A stretch of 64,000 bases of DNA from Chitinophagaceae bacterium (GTDB taxonomy: Bacteria; Bacteroidota; Bacteroidia; Chitinophagales; Chitinophagaceae): contig JAEUVJ010000057.1 of assembly GCA_016787085.1 (NCBI GenBank), positions 62,001 to 126,000 on the forward strand, in the 5' to 3' direction. Of this stretch, positions 18,127-27,045 are shown piece by piece; positions within the stretch are counted from its first letter, which is position 1; every line of letters starts with the position of its first letter. The translations under genes were made by a program, and so were the position numbers. The notes beneath the pieces are model-generated. The model searched no databases, was not told the DNA's origin, and saw only the letters and a list, made by a program, of their open reading frames with translations.

Positions 18127-19164
18127 ATGGCAGATGATAAGGAAATAACGATCTATGATATTGCCCAGTATCTCAATATTTCTGCCACTACCGTAAGCAG
18201 GGGATTGAAAGATCATCCTGCTATTAATAAGAATACCCGCAAAAAGATCTTCGAAGCCGCCAGGCACCTTGGCTACCGGTCCAATACGTTTGCCAGCAGC
18301 CTGAGAAGCAAGAAGACCTTTACAATCGGCGTCATTGTACCCCGCCTCAACAGCTATTTTATGTCGTCGGTGCTCGCCGGCATGGAAGATGCGGCCAGCC
18401 GGGAGAACTATAACCTGATCATCAGCCAGTCACTTGAAAACGCACAAAAAGAGATAGCCAATGCCCACACCATGTTCAACAAGCGGGTGGACGGCCTGCT
18501 GGCATCACTGGCGTATGATACAGAGAATATAGCCCATTTTGAGGCCTTTTTCAAAAAGGGCATCCCTGTGGTTTTCTTTGACCGTGTCTATCCGCATAAT
18601 GACAGTACCTGCATAGTAATAGACAACTACAAAGCTGCTTATGATGTCACGAAACATTTGATAGGACAGGGTTGCAGGCGGATCGTTCACCTGGGCGGCA
18701 ACCTGCTCAGGAACGTGTATGCTGACAGGCTGAAAGGGTATAAACAGGCTTTAAAAGACCATAATATACCCTTTGACGAAAAGAAACTGCTCGTCATCAG
18801 CAAGCTGAATGAAGAAGCCGGTATAAAGGCAGCAGAGCATATCCTGAAGATGAGCAGCCGTCCGGATGCCGTGTTTGCCGCCAATGATACAGCTGCCGTG
18901 TACTGTATGATGAAGCTGAAAGAGGCCGGTGTCGGGATCCCTGCTGACATGGCCTTTGCCGGGTTTAACAACGACCCGGTCAGCAAGATCATTGAACCCA
19001 ACCTTACCACTGTGAATTACTCAGGTTATGATGTAGGCGAGGCGGCCGTTAGCAGTCTGGTCAATCATCTCAACGGGCTCTCCAGCATTAAAACCACCAA
19101 TACTATCATTCTCCGTTCTGATCTGATCATCCGTGAGTCTTCCTTAAAAAACAAAAATTTGTAG
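18127..19164 (+). CDS. LacI-family transcriptional regulator (first of a tandem pair)
   Basis: A 345-residue regulator. The helix-turn-helix is at residues 9-28 (TIYDIAQYLNISATTVSRGL), followed by the hinge helix region HLGYRSNTFASSLRS and a periplasmic-binding-protein-like sensor domain (FTIGVIVPRLNSYFMSSVLAGM to GIPADMAFAGFNNDPVSKIIEPNLTTV). The frame is open back to a TTG at 18106, but the ATG at 18127 gives a normal N terminus. It begins the plus-strand enzyme train and is divergent from susC. I infer it responds to a xylan-derived sugar or a uronate and controls both trains. Its close paralogue starts 40 bases downstream. Confidence 0.92.
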   Translation: MADDKEITIYDIAQYLNISATTVSRGLKDHPAINKNTRKKIFEAARHLGYRSNTFASSLRSKKTFTIGVIVPRLNSYFMSSVLAGMEDAASRENYNLIISQSLENAQKEIANAHTMFNKRVDGLLASLAYDTENIAHFEAFFKKGIPVVFFDRVYPHNDSTCIVIDNYKAAYDVTKHLIGQGCRRIVHLGGNLLRNVYADRLKGYKQALKDHNIPFDEKKLLVISKLNEEAGIKAAEHILKMSSRPDAVFAANDTAAVYCMMKLKEAGVGIPADMAFAGFNNDPVSKIIEPNLTTVNYSGYDVGEAAVSSLVNHLNGLSSIKTTNTIILRSDLIIRESSLKNKNL

Positions 19165-19187
19165 ATGAGCTTTTTTTTGCGATTTTT

Positions 19188-19204
19188 ATGCAACCGATTG
19201 CAAT
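19188..19204. promoter_or_regulatory. LacI-family operator abutting the start codon of the second lacI
   Basis: TATGCAACCGATTGCAAT shares 16 bases (TGCAACCGATTGCAAT, 19189-19204) with the operator upstream of the first lacI. Its last base is immediately before the ATG at 19205. A repressor bound here would block transcription into, or initiation at, the second regulator gene. Confidence 0.65.
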
Positions 19205-20230
19205 ATGAAGCCCAAAAAGGATGTGACCATATATGATATTGCGCAGAAGTTAGCCCTCTCTTCAGCCACTGTAAGCCGTGCCTTACAGGACCATCCGGCC
19301 ATCAATAAGCATACCCGCAAAAAGATACAGGATACGGCCAAAGAACTGGGATACCGCCATAATACATTTGCCAGCAGCCTGCGCAAACAAAAGACCAATA
19401 CTATCGGTGTGATCGTGCACGAGTTGAACAGTAACTTCATTACCTCTGTATTGGCCGGTATTGAAAAGGTAACCGCTGAAACCGGCTATGATATCATCAT
19501 CGCCCACTCCTCCGAAAGTTTTGAAAAGGAAGCCGCCAATGCATTGAACCTATTTCACAAACGGGTAGATGGTCTTATCGCTTCCCTGGCTTTTAATACC
19601 AAAGGGCTCGATCACTATCACCCTTTTGAAGAAAAAGGCATTCCCGTTGTGTTTTTTGACAGGGTGGAAGAAAAAAGCGATAGTCCTAAAGTGATCATTG
19701 ATAATTATAAATGCGGCTACCAGGCTACACAGCACCTGATCGAACAGGGATGTAAAAAAATTGTACTGGTAACGGCCAGCCTGAAACGTAACGTATATGC
19801 GCAGCGGCACAAGGGATACATGGACGCTTTGTATGATAATGGTGTCACTTTTGACAAAGATCTTGTACTGATCAAAGATCTGAGTGAACAATGCGGCGTG
19901 GAGGCTGCCATGCAGATACTAAAAATGAAGCCCTTGCCTGACGGCGCTTTTATCACCAATGATTTTTCGGCAGCTGTCTGTATGCAGACGCTGAAAGAAA
20001 ATGGCATAAAAATACCGGGCGATATTGCTATAGTGGGTTTTAACAATGATGCGATCAGCAAAATAGTAGAACCGCAGCTTACAACGATTGATTACCCCGG
20101 TGTGGATATAGGTGAAATTGCTGCCCGCAACCTGATCAATCATTTACGGGGAATAAGTAATATCCGGCATACCCATACCATCGTAGTGAGATCTGATCTT
20201 ATCATACGGAAATCATCACTAAAAAAATAA
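19205..20230 (+). CDS. LacI-family transcriptional regulator (second of a tandem pair)
   Basis: A 341-residue paralogue of the preceding gene, alignable from end to end. The helix-turn-helix TIYDIAQKLALSSATVSRAL and the following DHPAINK-TRKKI and NTFASSLR stretches are nearly identical between the two, consistent with the shared operator sequence. The sensor domains differ more (HELNSNFITSVLAGIEKV; GIKIPGDIAIVGFNNDAISKIVEPQLTTIDYPG), so the two may read different ligands, for example a xylo-oligomer and a uronate. The next gene, GH67, starts 22 bases later. Confidence 0.92.
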   Translation: MKPKKDVTIYDIAQKLALSSATVSRALQDHPAINKHTRKKIQDTAKELGYRHNTFASSLRKQKTNTIGVIVHELNSNFITSVLAGIEKVTAETGYDIIIAHSSESFEKEAANALNLFHKRVDGLIASLAFNTKGLDHYHPFEEKGIPVVFFDRVEEKSDSPKVIIDNYKCGYQATQHLIEQGCKKIVLVTASLKRNVYAQRHKGYMDALYDNGVTFDKDLVLIKDLSEQCGVEAAMQILKMKPLPDGAFITNDFSAAVCMQTLKENGIKIPGDIAIVGFNNDAISKIVEPQLTTIDYPGVDIGEIAARNLINHLRGISNIRHTHTIVVRSDLIIRKSSLKK

Positions 20231-20251
20231 TCGGAAAAGATTGCCGCCGGT

Positions 20252-22393
20252 ATGAAAAAAACATTTCTATTTTTAGCGATTCTCATCATGGCAGGGTCAG
20301 TATCTGCAGAAAACGGGTACAGGCTATGGCTACGCTATGATCTTTTGACTGATAAAGCCCTTTTAACTGCATACCGGGCCCGCATCAGTACGATCGTAGC
20401 TGACGGACGTTCTGCAACAGCCGCTATCACAAAAGAAGAATTGCAGAACGGACTGCTGGGATTGCTGGGAAAGAAAGTCGTCATGACCAATACTATCGGC
20501 CATGGCGCTATAGTCACAGGTACGCCGGCAATGGATGTGATCGGTTCGCTTTCCTTAAAAGATCAATTGGCCAAAACAGGGAACGAGGGTTTTGTTATTA
20601 TCTCCACACTTTACCAGGGAAAAAAGATCACAGTCATTGCTGCCAATTCCGATATAGGTGTTTTATACGGAACATTTCATTTCCTACGTTTGCTGCAGAC
20701 ACATCAGCCCATTGAAAAACTTAATATCATTTCCTCCCCGGCTATTCTACACCGGGTACTGAACCATTGGGATAATTTAAACAGGACGGTAGAAAGAGGC
20801 TATGCCGGTTTTTCGATATGGGACTGGCATAAATTACCGGATTATATTGACCAGCGATATATTGACTATGCAAGGGCCAATGCCTCTATCGGTATTAACG
20901 GCACCGTACTGACGAATGTAAATGCCAATGCGACCATTCTTACAAAGCCTTATCTAGAAAAAGTGAAAGCGCTGGCTGATGTACTCCGGCCGTATGGACT
21001 AAAAGTATATCTCACTGCAAGGTTCAGTGCCCCGATAGAGATCGGTAAATTAAAAACAGCCGATCCGCTGAATGACTCCGTTCAGCAATGGTGGAAAGAA
21101 AAAGCAAAAGAGATTTATTCTATCATTCCCGATTTTGGAGGCTTTTTAGTAAAGGCCAACAGCGAAGGACAGCCCGGCCCTCAGGACTATAAACGAAATC
21201 ATGCCGACGGTGCCAATATGCTGGCTGATGCAGTGGCCCCTTTTGGCGGCATCATCATGTGGCGGGCTTTTGTATATAATCCTGAATCCAACGACCGGTT
21301 TAAACAGGCATACGAGGAGTTTCAGCCGCTGGATGGTAAATTCAGAAAAAATGTTTTGATACAGGTAAAGAACGGACCTATAGACTTTCAGCCAAGAGAA
21401 CCTTTCTCTCCCTTATTCGGGGCTATGCCGAAAACGCCTTTGATGATGGAGTTTCAGCTGACACAGGAATATACCGGTCAGGGTACGCATCTTTTTTATG
21501 AAGCGCCGCAATTCAAAGAAGTACTCAATACCGACACTTACACTAAGGGGAAAGGATCAACCATTACAAAAGTAATTGGTGGAAGCCTGGATAATCACAC
21601 TATATCTGGTATGGCCGGTGTCGCCAATATCGGGACTGATATAAACTGGTGCAGTCATCCCTTCGCCCAGGCCAACTGGTATGCGCTGGGGCGATTAGGC
21701 TGGACACCCACCCTTTCTGCAGAACAAATAGCGGATGAATGGATCCGGCAAACTTTTACGAATACTAAAAATGCTGTGGCTGTCATCAAAAATATCATGC
21801 TGCATTCGCATGAAGCATTGGTAAACTATATGACACCAATTGGTCTTACCCACATCATGTACAACGGCCATCATTATGGGCCAATGCCCTGGGGCAATAC
21901 ATTGAACCGGCCCGACTGGAACCCTGTTTATTACCATCGTGCAGACAGTGGCGGTATCGGTTTCGACAGAACAGTGAAAGGAACAAATGCATTGGCGCAG
22001 TATTCCGCTGAAGTCCAAAACCGGTTCGGGGATATCCGTTCGTGCCCCGATGATCATCTGTTATGGTTTCATCATGCAGCCTGGAACCATACCATGCAAA
22101 GCGGCCGCACACTATGGAATGAACTCTGCTATAAGTATTACACAGGAGTGGATTCCGTAAGGTCCTTTATCCGGCAATGGGACAAGGTTGAAAAAAATAT
22201 AGATGAGGAAAGGTTTGTGCAGGTAAAGCAATTGCTGAACATACAACTGAAAGAAGCGATATGGTGGAGAAATGCCTGCCTGTTGTATTTTCAGACATTT
22301 TCCCGGATGCCCATACCCGCCGGCTATGAGCAACCGGACAGAACATTGGAATATTATAAAAGTCTCCGGTTCCCTTTTGCGCCCGGCAATTAA
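20252..22393 (+). CDS. GH67 alpha-glucuronidase
   Basis: It removes (4-O-methyl)glucuronate from the non-reducing end xylose of xylo-oligosaccharides. The 713-residue protein has a signal peptide (KKTFLFLAILIMAGSVSA), so it is periplasmic. The GH67 active site is complete: Glu305 in KANSEGQPGP, Asp378 in NGPIDFQPREP and Glu406 in LTQEY. Their spacing (73 and 28 residues) equals that of the Cellvibrio japonicus enzyme (292, 365, 393). The N-terminal domain and the long helical C-terminal domain (WNHTMQSGRTLWNELCYKYYTG) are also present. It is the first enzyme gene after the regulators and works with GH115, which takes internal side chains. Confidence 0.96.
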   Translation: MKKTFLFLAILIMAGSVSAENGYRLWLRYDLLTDKALLTAYRARISTIVADGRSATAAITKEELQNGLLGLLGKKVVMTNTIGHGAIVTGTPAMDVIGSLSLKDQLAKTGNEGFVIISTLYQGKKITVIAANSDIGVLYGTFHFLRLLQTHQPIEKLNIISSPAILHRVLNHWDNLNRTVERGYAGFSIWDWHKLPDYIDQRYIDYARANASIGINGTVLTNVNANATILTKPYLEKVKALADVLRPYGLKVYLTARFSAPIEIGKLKTADPLNDSVQQWWKEKAKEIYSIIPDFGGFLVKANSEGQPGPQDYKRNHADGANMLADAVAPFGGIIMWRAFVYNPESNDRFKQAYEEFQPLDGKFRKNVLIQVKNGPIDFQPREPFSPLFGAMPKTPLMMEFQLTQEYTGQGTHLFYEAPQFKEVLNTDTYTKGKGSTITKVIGGSLDNHTISGMAGVANIGTDINWCSHPFAQANWYALGRLGWTPTLSAEQIADEWIRQTFTNTKNAVAVIKNIMLHSHEALVNYMTPIGLTHIMYNGHHYGPMPWGNTLNRPDWNPVYYHRADSGGIGFDRTVKGTNALAQYSAEVQNRFGDIRSCPDDHLLWFHHAAWNHTMQSGRTLWNELCYKYYTGVDSVRSFIRQWDKVEKNIDEERFVQVKQLLNIQLKEAIWWRNACLLYFQTFSRMPIPAGYEQPDRTLEYYKSLRFPFAPGN

Positions 22394-22434
22394 ACCAGAA
22401 AGAAACAGATCATTGAAACTAACTTTAGCAGACC

Positions 22435-23187
22435 ATGAGTAACATTAATAAAAAAATAGTAGCACTAGTGACAGGAGGGGGATCAGGACTCGGCTTAGCG
22501 ATAGCAGTTAAATTCACAAAAAGCGGGATTGACACTATCATTGTGGGACGTGATGCTGGTAAACTGCAAAAAGCCCATTCGCAACTGGGAGAACATTGCC
22601 ACCCCATGACCTGCGACCTCAGTAACCTGGCTTCTATCCCGGCATTTATTGAAAAGATCGTAGCCCGCTTTGGGCAAATTGACATACTGGTAAATAATGC
22701 CGGTATCAATATGAAAAAAGAATTCACAGAGGTGACCGATGAAGAATTCCAGAACATCATTACCACCAACCTTTGCTCTGTATTTGCCATCTCGAGAGAA
22801 GTCGTAAAGCAAATGCTCAAACAGGGAAATGGTTCGATCATTAACATCAGCTCCATGGCGGCGCAATATGGTTTACCCAAAGTAATTGCTTACAGCGCTT
22901 CCAAAACCGCCATAGATGGTATGACCAGGGCCATGGCAGTAGAACTATCGCCTAAAGGAATTCGTGTCAACGCTATTGCGCCCGGCTTTATTGAAACAGA
23001 CATGACGGCAAAGGCGCTGAACACAGATCCCGAAAGAAAACAAAAAGTATTTGGCAGAACCCCGATGGGCTATATGGGAAAACCGGATGACATCGGCGAA
23101 GCCGCTCTATTCCTGGCCTCGGATGCGGCCAAATATATAACAGGAGTTGTATTACCTGTTGACGGAGGAAACTCGATAGGGTTTTAA
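22435..23187 (+). CDS. SDR-family oxidoreductase, candidate fructuronate reductase
   Basis: A 250-residue cytoplasmic short-chain dehydrogenase: TGGGSGLG cofactor motif near residue 14, NNAG near 86-89, the catalytic Ser and YSASK, and IAPGFIETDM. It resembles gluconate 5-dehydrogenase and the SDR-type mannonate oxidoreductase known in Bacillus (UxuB/YjmF). It lies between two alpha-glucuronidase genes, and uxuA is also in the locus. I infer that it reduces fructuronate to mannonate, filling the step between uronate isomerase and UxuA. Another polyol or keto-acid substrate is possible. It is 41 bases after GH67 and 93 bases before GH115. Confidence 0.82.
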   Translation: MSNINKKIVALVTGGGSGLGLAIAVKFTKSGIDTIIVGRDAGKLQKAHSQLGEHCHPMTCDLSNLASIPAFIEKIVARFGQIDILVNNAGINMKKEFTEVTDEEFQNIITTNLCSVFAISREVVKQMLKQGNGSIINISSMAAQYGLPKVIAYSASKTAIDGMTRAMAVELSPKGIRVNAIAPGFIETDMTAKALNTDPERKQKVFGRTPMGYMGKPDDIGEAALFLASDAAKYITGVVLPVDGGNSIGF

Positions 23188-23280
23188 TACATAGCGTTTG
23201 CTGATCCAAAGTATCCTGAAGAAGAGCTTCAATGCCTGTATAATCGCTGCAGATTTATAACTACATCTAAAAATGTAAAG

Positions 23281-25866
23281 ATGTCGAAAGGAAACGTATT
23301 GCTTCCATTGTTTTGGATTTGCTTTGCCGCCTCCGTCCAGGCACAACCATTGATCAGCGATAAGCCATCGGCAAACAATTTTTCGCTTGTTGCTTCGAAC
23401 AGTGCTGTACCTATATATACCGATGAAAGTGATTTTATGCTGGTTCAAAGATCGGCTGCTCTTCTGCAGCAGGATATTGAAGTGGTCACTGGTGTCAGGT
23501 CTTCACTCGTTCACACCCTTCCTGCTCCTGCAAAAACCATTATCATTATCGGAACATTAGACAAATCAACTCTGGTAAAACAACTCGTACAGCAAAAAAA
23601 GATCAATGCAGATAAGATCAGGAACAAGTGGGAAGGATACCTGGTTCAAACTCTCACCAACCCATTCAAAGGAATTCAGCATGCCCTGGTGATCACCGGT
23701 AATGACAGAAGAGGAGTTGCTTATGGCGTTGCTGAACTTTCACAGCAGATCGGGGTATCTCCCTGGTACTGGTGGGCAGATGTACCTGTCAAAAAGAAAA
23801 CAGCTTTATATATTCAGAAAAACTTTTTCAAAACAGACGCACCGCTTGTCAAATACCGCGGCATTTTTATCAATGATGAAGCACCCGCCCTATCCAGCTG
23901 GAGCAAAGAAAAATTCGGCGGATTCAATCACCTGTTCTATGAAAAAGTATTTGAGCTGATGACCCGGCTGAAATCCAATTATATCTGGCCGGCCATGTGG
24001 GGCAATGCGTTTTACGACGATGATTCTCTCAACATCAAAGCCGCAGATGACTGGGGTATCGTCATTGGCACATCACACCACGAACCCCTGATGAGGGCGC
24101 ACGATGAATGGAGAAGACACGGTAAAGGCAAATGGAGCTACGACAGTAATGAAGTTCGTTTGAAAGAGTTCTGGAAGGGAGGCATGCAAAGAGCGACAAA
24201 TGAAAAGATCATAAGTGTAGGCATGCGGGGAGATGGGGATGAGCCCATGTCAAGGGAAACAGCGACCGCATTGTTGGAAAGAATTGTAAAAGATCAACGG
24301 CAGATCATTGAGGAAGTGACCGGTAAACCCGCTGCTGAAACACCCCAACTATGGGCGCTGTATAAAGAAGTGCAGGATTACTATGATAAAGGCATGCGGG
24401 TTCCTGATGATGTGACCTTATTATTATGTGACGACAACTGGGGTAATATCAGAAAATTGCCGAAGCCAGGTGAAAAACCAAGAGCAGGTGGTTACGGCAT
24501 TTACTATCATTTTGATTACGTCGGCGGGCCTCGTAATTACAAATGGCTGAACACAAATCCTATCGCCAGGGTATGGGAACAAATGCACCTCGCATGGGAG
24601 TATAATGCACGGCAAATATGGATCGTGAACGTTGGAGATATCAAACCCATGGAGTTTCCTATTGCCTTCTTTTTGGATTATGCATGGAATCCGACGAAGA
24701 TCGGCCCGGCTGATCTGCAGAAATATACTGAACAATGGGCGGCCGCCCAGTTTGGAAGCAAACATGCAAAAGAGATAGCAGAGATCCTTTCCCAATACAC
24801 AAAATATAACGGCAGAAGAAAACCTGAACTGCTGGATGCGAATACGTATAGCTTTAATTACAACGAATGGAGTAAAGTGGTAAGCGATTACAACTACCTG
24901 CTGAAAAAAGCTGAACGGATCAATGATCTTTTACCCTCTGAACACAGGGACGCCTATTTCCAGTTGGTACTTCACCCGGTAAAAGCCTGCGCCAACCTGA
25001 ACGAGATGTATTATAATGTTGCCCTGAATAAAGAGGCGTATAAAAATAAATACGCTGCTGCCAACGAATATGCAGACAAAGTAAAACAGTTATACTCGAA
25101 TGATTCGCTGATCACGCTGCAATATCATCAGTTAAATAGCGGCAAATGGAATCACATGATGAGCCAGACACATATAGGCTATACTTACTGGCAGCAACCA
25201 CCCAGGCAGAGAATGCCTAGTATAAAATATGTACCCGCAGATTCCATTATAACACCAGTACCGGAATATGACAGCACGAGTCTCTCATCGTTTCATTTGA
25301 TCCCGTCTAACTATAAAGGCAATGTCTTTTATGAACAGGATACGTATATATCAATGGAAGCATCACATTATTCAAAAGCGATCAATGCAAATGGCGTCAC
25401 CTGGAAAACCCTACCCGATCACGGCCGTACAGGTGATGCGGTGACCAGCTTCCCGGTAACCTCTCCTGAACAAAAACCGGCAAACAACTCACCCCGCCTG
25501 GAATACGAGTTTTACACTTACAACCAGGGCGATGTTAAACTCAGTGCTTACTTCTCTCCCACCCTCAACTTTCACAGTACAGAAAATGGGCTGCAGTATG
25601 CCATATCCATTGACGATGAAACGCCGCAGATCATCAGCATCAATAAAGAGGATAAGAACAGTATCAGCGGCATCTGGAACAAATGGGTCGCAGAGAATAT
25701 TATTATTAAAACAACTAACCATACAATTGCCAAACCCGGGAAACATACCGTGAAGTACTGGATGGTGAACAGTGGGATTGTACTGCAAAAACTGGTGCTG
25801 GACTTCGGTCATCTTAAACCCAGCTACCTCGGCCCACCGGAAACAATTTTTAAACCAATGAAATAA
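23281..25866 (+). CDS. GH115 xylan alpha-1,2-glucuronidase
   Basis: An 861-residue exported enzyme (signal LLPLFWICFAASVQA) of GH115, which removes (4-O-methyl)glucuronate from internal as well as terminal xylose of xylan. Family hallmarks are GNDRRGVAYGVAELSQQIGVSPWYWWADVPV, RGIFINDEAP, RLKSNYIWPAMWGNAF, GIVIGTSHHEPLMRA, VGMRGDGDEPM and LLLCDDNWGN, in the usual order. The length equals that of other family members, with the C-terminal beta-sandwich present. It complements GH67, which acts only at chain ends. The stop is 8 bases before the GH10 gene, so the two are translated from one message. Confidence 0.95.
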   Translation: MSKGNVLLPLFWICFAASVQAQPLISDKPSANNFSLVASNSAVPIYTDESDFMLVQRSAALLQQDIEVVTGVRSSLVHTLPAPAKTIIIIGTLDKSTLVKQLVQQKKINADKIRNKWEGYLVQTLTNPFKGIQHALVITGNDRRGVAYGVAELSQQIGVSPWYWWADVPVKKKTALYIQKNFFKTDAPLVKYRGIFINDEAPALSSWSKEKFGGFNHLFYEKVFELMTRLKSNYIWPAMWGNAFYDDDSLNIKAADDWGIVIGTSHHEPLMRAHDEWRRHGKGKWSYDSNEVRLKEFWKGGMQRATNEKIISVGMRGDGDEPMSRETATALLERIVKDQRQIIEEVTGKPAAETPQLWALYKEVQDYYDKGMRVPDDVTLLLCDDNWGNIRKLPKPGEKPRAGGYGIYYHFDYVGGPRNYKWLNTNPIARVWEQMHLAWEYNARQIWIVNVGDIKPMEFPIAFFLDYAWNPTKIGPADLQKYTEQWAAAQFGSKHAKEIAEILSQYTKYNGRRKPELLDANTYSFNYNEWSKVVSDYNYLLKKAERINDLLPSEHRDAYFQLVLHPVKACANLNEMYYNVALNKEAYKNKYAAANEYADKVKQLYSNDSLITLQYHQLNSGKWNHMMSQTHIGYTYWQQPPRQRMPSIKYVPADSIITPVPEYDSTSLSSFHLIPSNYKGNVFYEQDTYISMEASHYSKAINANGVTWKTLPDHGRTGDAVTSFPVTSPEQKPANNSPRLEYEFYTYNQGDVKLSAYFSPTLNFHSTENGLQYAISIDDETPQIISINKEDKNSISGIWNKWVAENIIIKTTNHTIAKPGKHTVKYWMVNSGIVLQKLVLDFGHLKPSYLGPPETIFKPMK

Positions 25867-25873
25867 CGATACT

Positions 25874-27022
25874 ATGACAAATACATTCTCATTTGCATCA
25901 TTTGCAGTCTCTGTCTGCCTGGCACTTGCAGGATGCTCGAACAGCAAAAAAGCAATTTCTTCTTCAGAAATCCCCTCGCTCAAGGAGACCTTTCAAAAAG
26001 ATTTTATTATCGGTACCGCGTTGAATGGGCAACAGATCGAGGAGAAAGAGCCCAACGCAGCCGTACTGGTGCCTCAACAGTTCAATGCTATTACCCCCGA
26101 GAATATCATGAAGGCAGAAATAATACACCCTGAATGGGGTAAATATAATTTTGACCTCGCCGATAAAATAGTAGCCTACGGGCAAAAGCACAAAATGGAG
26201 ATCAACGGACATACCCTGATATGGCATAGCCAGTTGCCCGCCTTTGTACGCAGGATGAAAGATGCCGACTCCGTCAGGCAATTCTTCACTGATCATATCA
26301 CAACGATCGCCAGTCGTTACGATGGTAAGATCACCACCTGGGATGTGGTCAATGAAGCACTGGAAGAAGACGGCAGCCTGCGCAAATCCATATTCCTGGA
26401 AAAACTGGGTGAAGATTATATCGTTGACGCTTTTCGCCTGGCACAGAAAGCTGCTCCTAATAGCAAACTTTATTATAATGATTACAATATCGAGCAACCA
26501 AAGAAAAGAGCCGGCACCATTGCCATCATCAAAAAACTTAAGGCTGCAGGTGTACGTATAGACGGCGTAGGGATACAGGGGCATTGGAAAGCCTATAATG
26601 TGCCGCTGAAAGATATTGAAGAAAGCATTCTTGAGTATTCCGCATTGGGGATTGAGGTGATGTTTACCGAATTGGATCTCGGTGTATTGCCTAATCCATG
26701 GGACTCGGATGCTGCGGACGTGAACATGAAGGCAGAGTATAGTGCAAAGATGAACCCATACCCCAATGGTTTACCCGATTCCATGCAGGTCAAACTGACG
26801 AAAGGTTATGAAGACCTGTTCAATCTATTTTTAAAATACAAGAAAGAGATCAGCCGCATCACTTTCTGGGGAGTGAACGATGGTCAATCCTGGCTGAATG
26901 GATGGCCCATCCGTGGACGTACTAATTACCCCTTATTATTCGACAGGGAATTCAAACCGAAACCTGCCTTTTACAGGGTCATTGAAACAAAAACAAAGGG
27001 ATCAGCGAAGAAGGCATTTTAA
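25874..27022 (+). CDS. GH10 endo-beta-1,4-xylanase lipoprotein
   Basis: A 382-residue lipoprotein (lipobox LALAGC, Cys21) consisting of one GH10 catalytic barrel. Motifs: NAITPENIMKAE, HTLIWHSQLP, the acid/base Glu161 in WDVVNEALEED, and the nucleophile Glu266 in VMFTELDLGVLP. A C-terminal GVNDGQSWLNGWP is typical of the family. Lipidation suggests a surface position, where it would cut xylan into oligomers for SusCD. It differs from the second GH10 at 31602, which has an ordinary signal peptide. Confidence 0.95.
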   Translation: MTNTFSFASFAVSVCLALAGCSNSKKAISSSEIPSLKETFQKDFIIGTALNGQQIEEKEPNAAVLVPQQFNAITPENIMKAEIIHPEWGKYNFDLADKIVAYGQKHKMEINGHTLIWHSQLPAFVRRMKDADSVRQFFTDHITTIASRYDGKITTWDVVNEALEEDGSLRKSIFLEKLGEDYIVDAFRLAQKAAPNSKLYYNDYNIEQPKKRAGTIAIIKKLKAAGVRIDGVGIQGHWKAYNVPLKDIEESILEYSALGIEVMFTELDLGVLPNPWDSDAADVNMKAEYSAKMNPYPNGLPDSMQVKLTKGYEDLFNLFLKYKKEISRITFWGVNDGQSWLNGWPIRGRTNYPLLFDREFKPKPAFYRVIETKTKGSAKKAF

Positions 27023-27045
27023 TCAATTGATAAATATTATCAAAG

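Noticed and set aside
25964..26584. 206-residue open frame on the minus strand
   Set aside because: It lies entirely inside the GH10 gene on the opposite strand and has no family motif. The GH10 frame has complete catalytic motifs.
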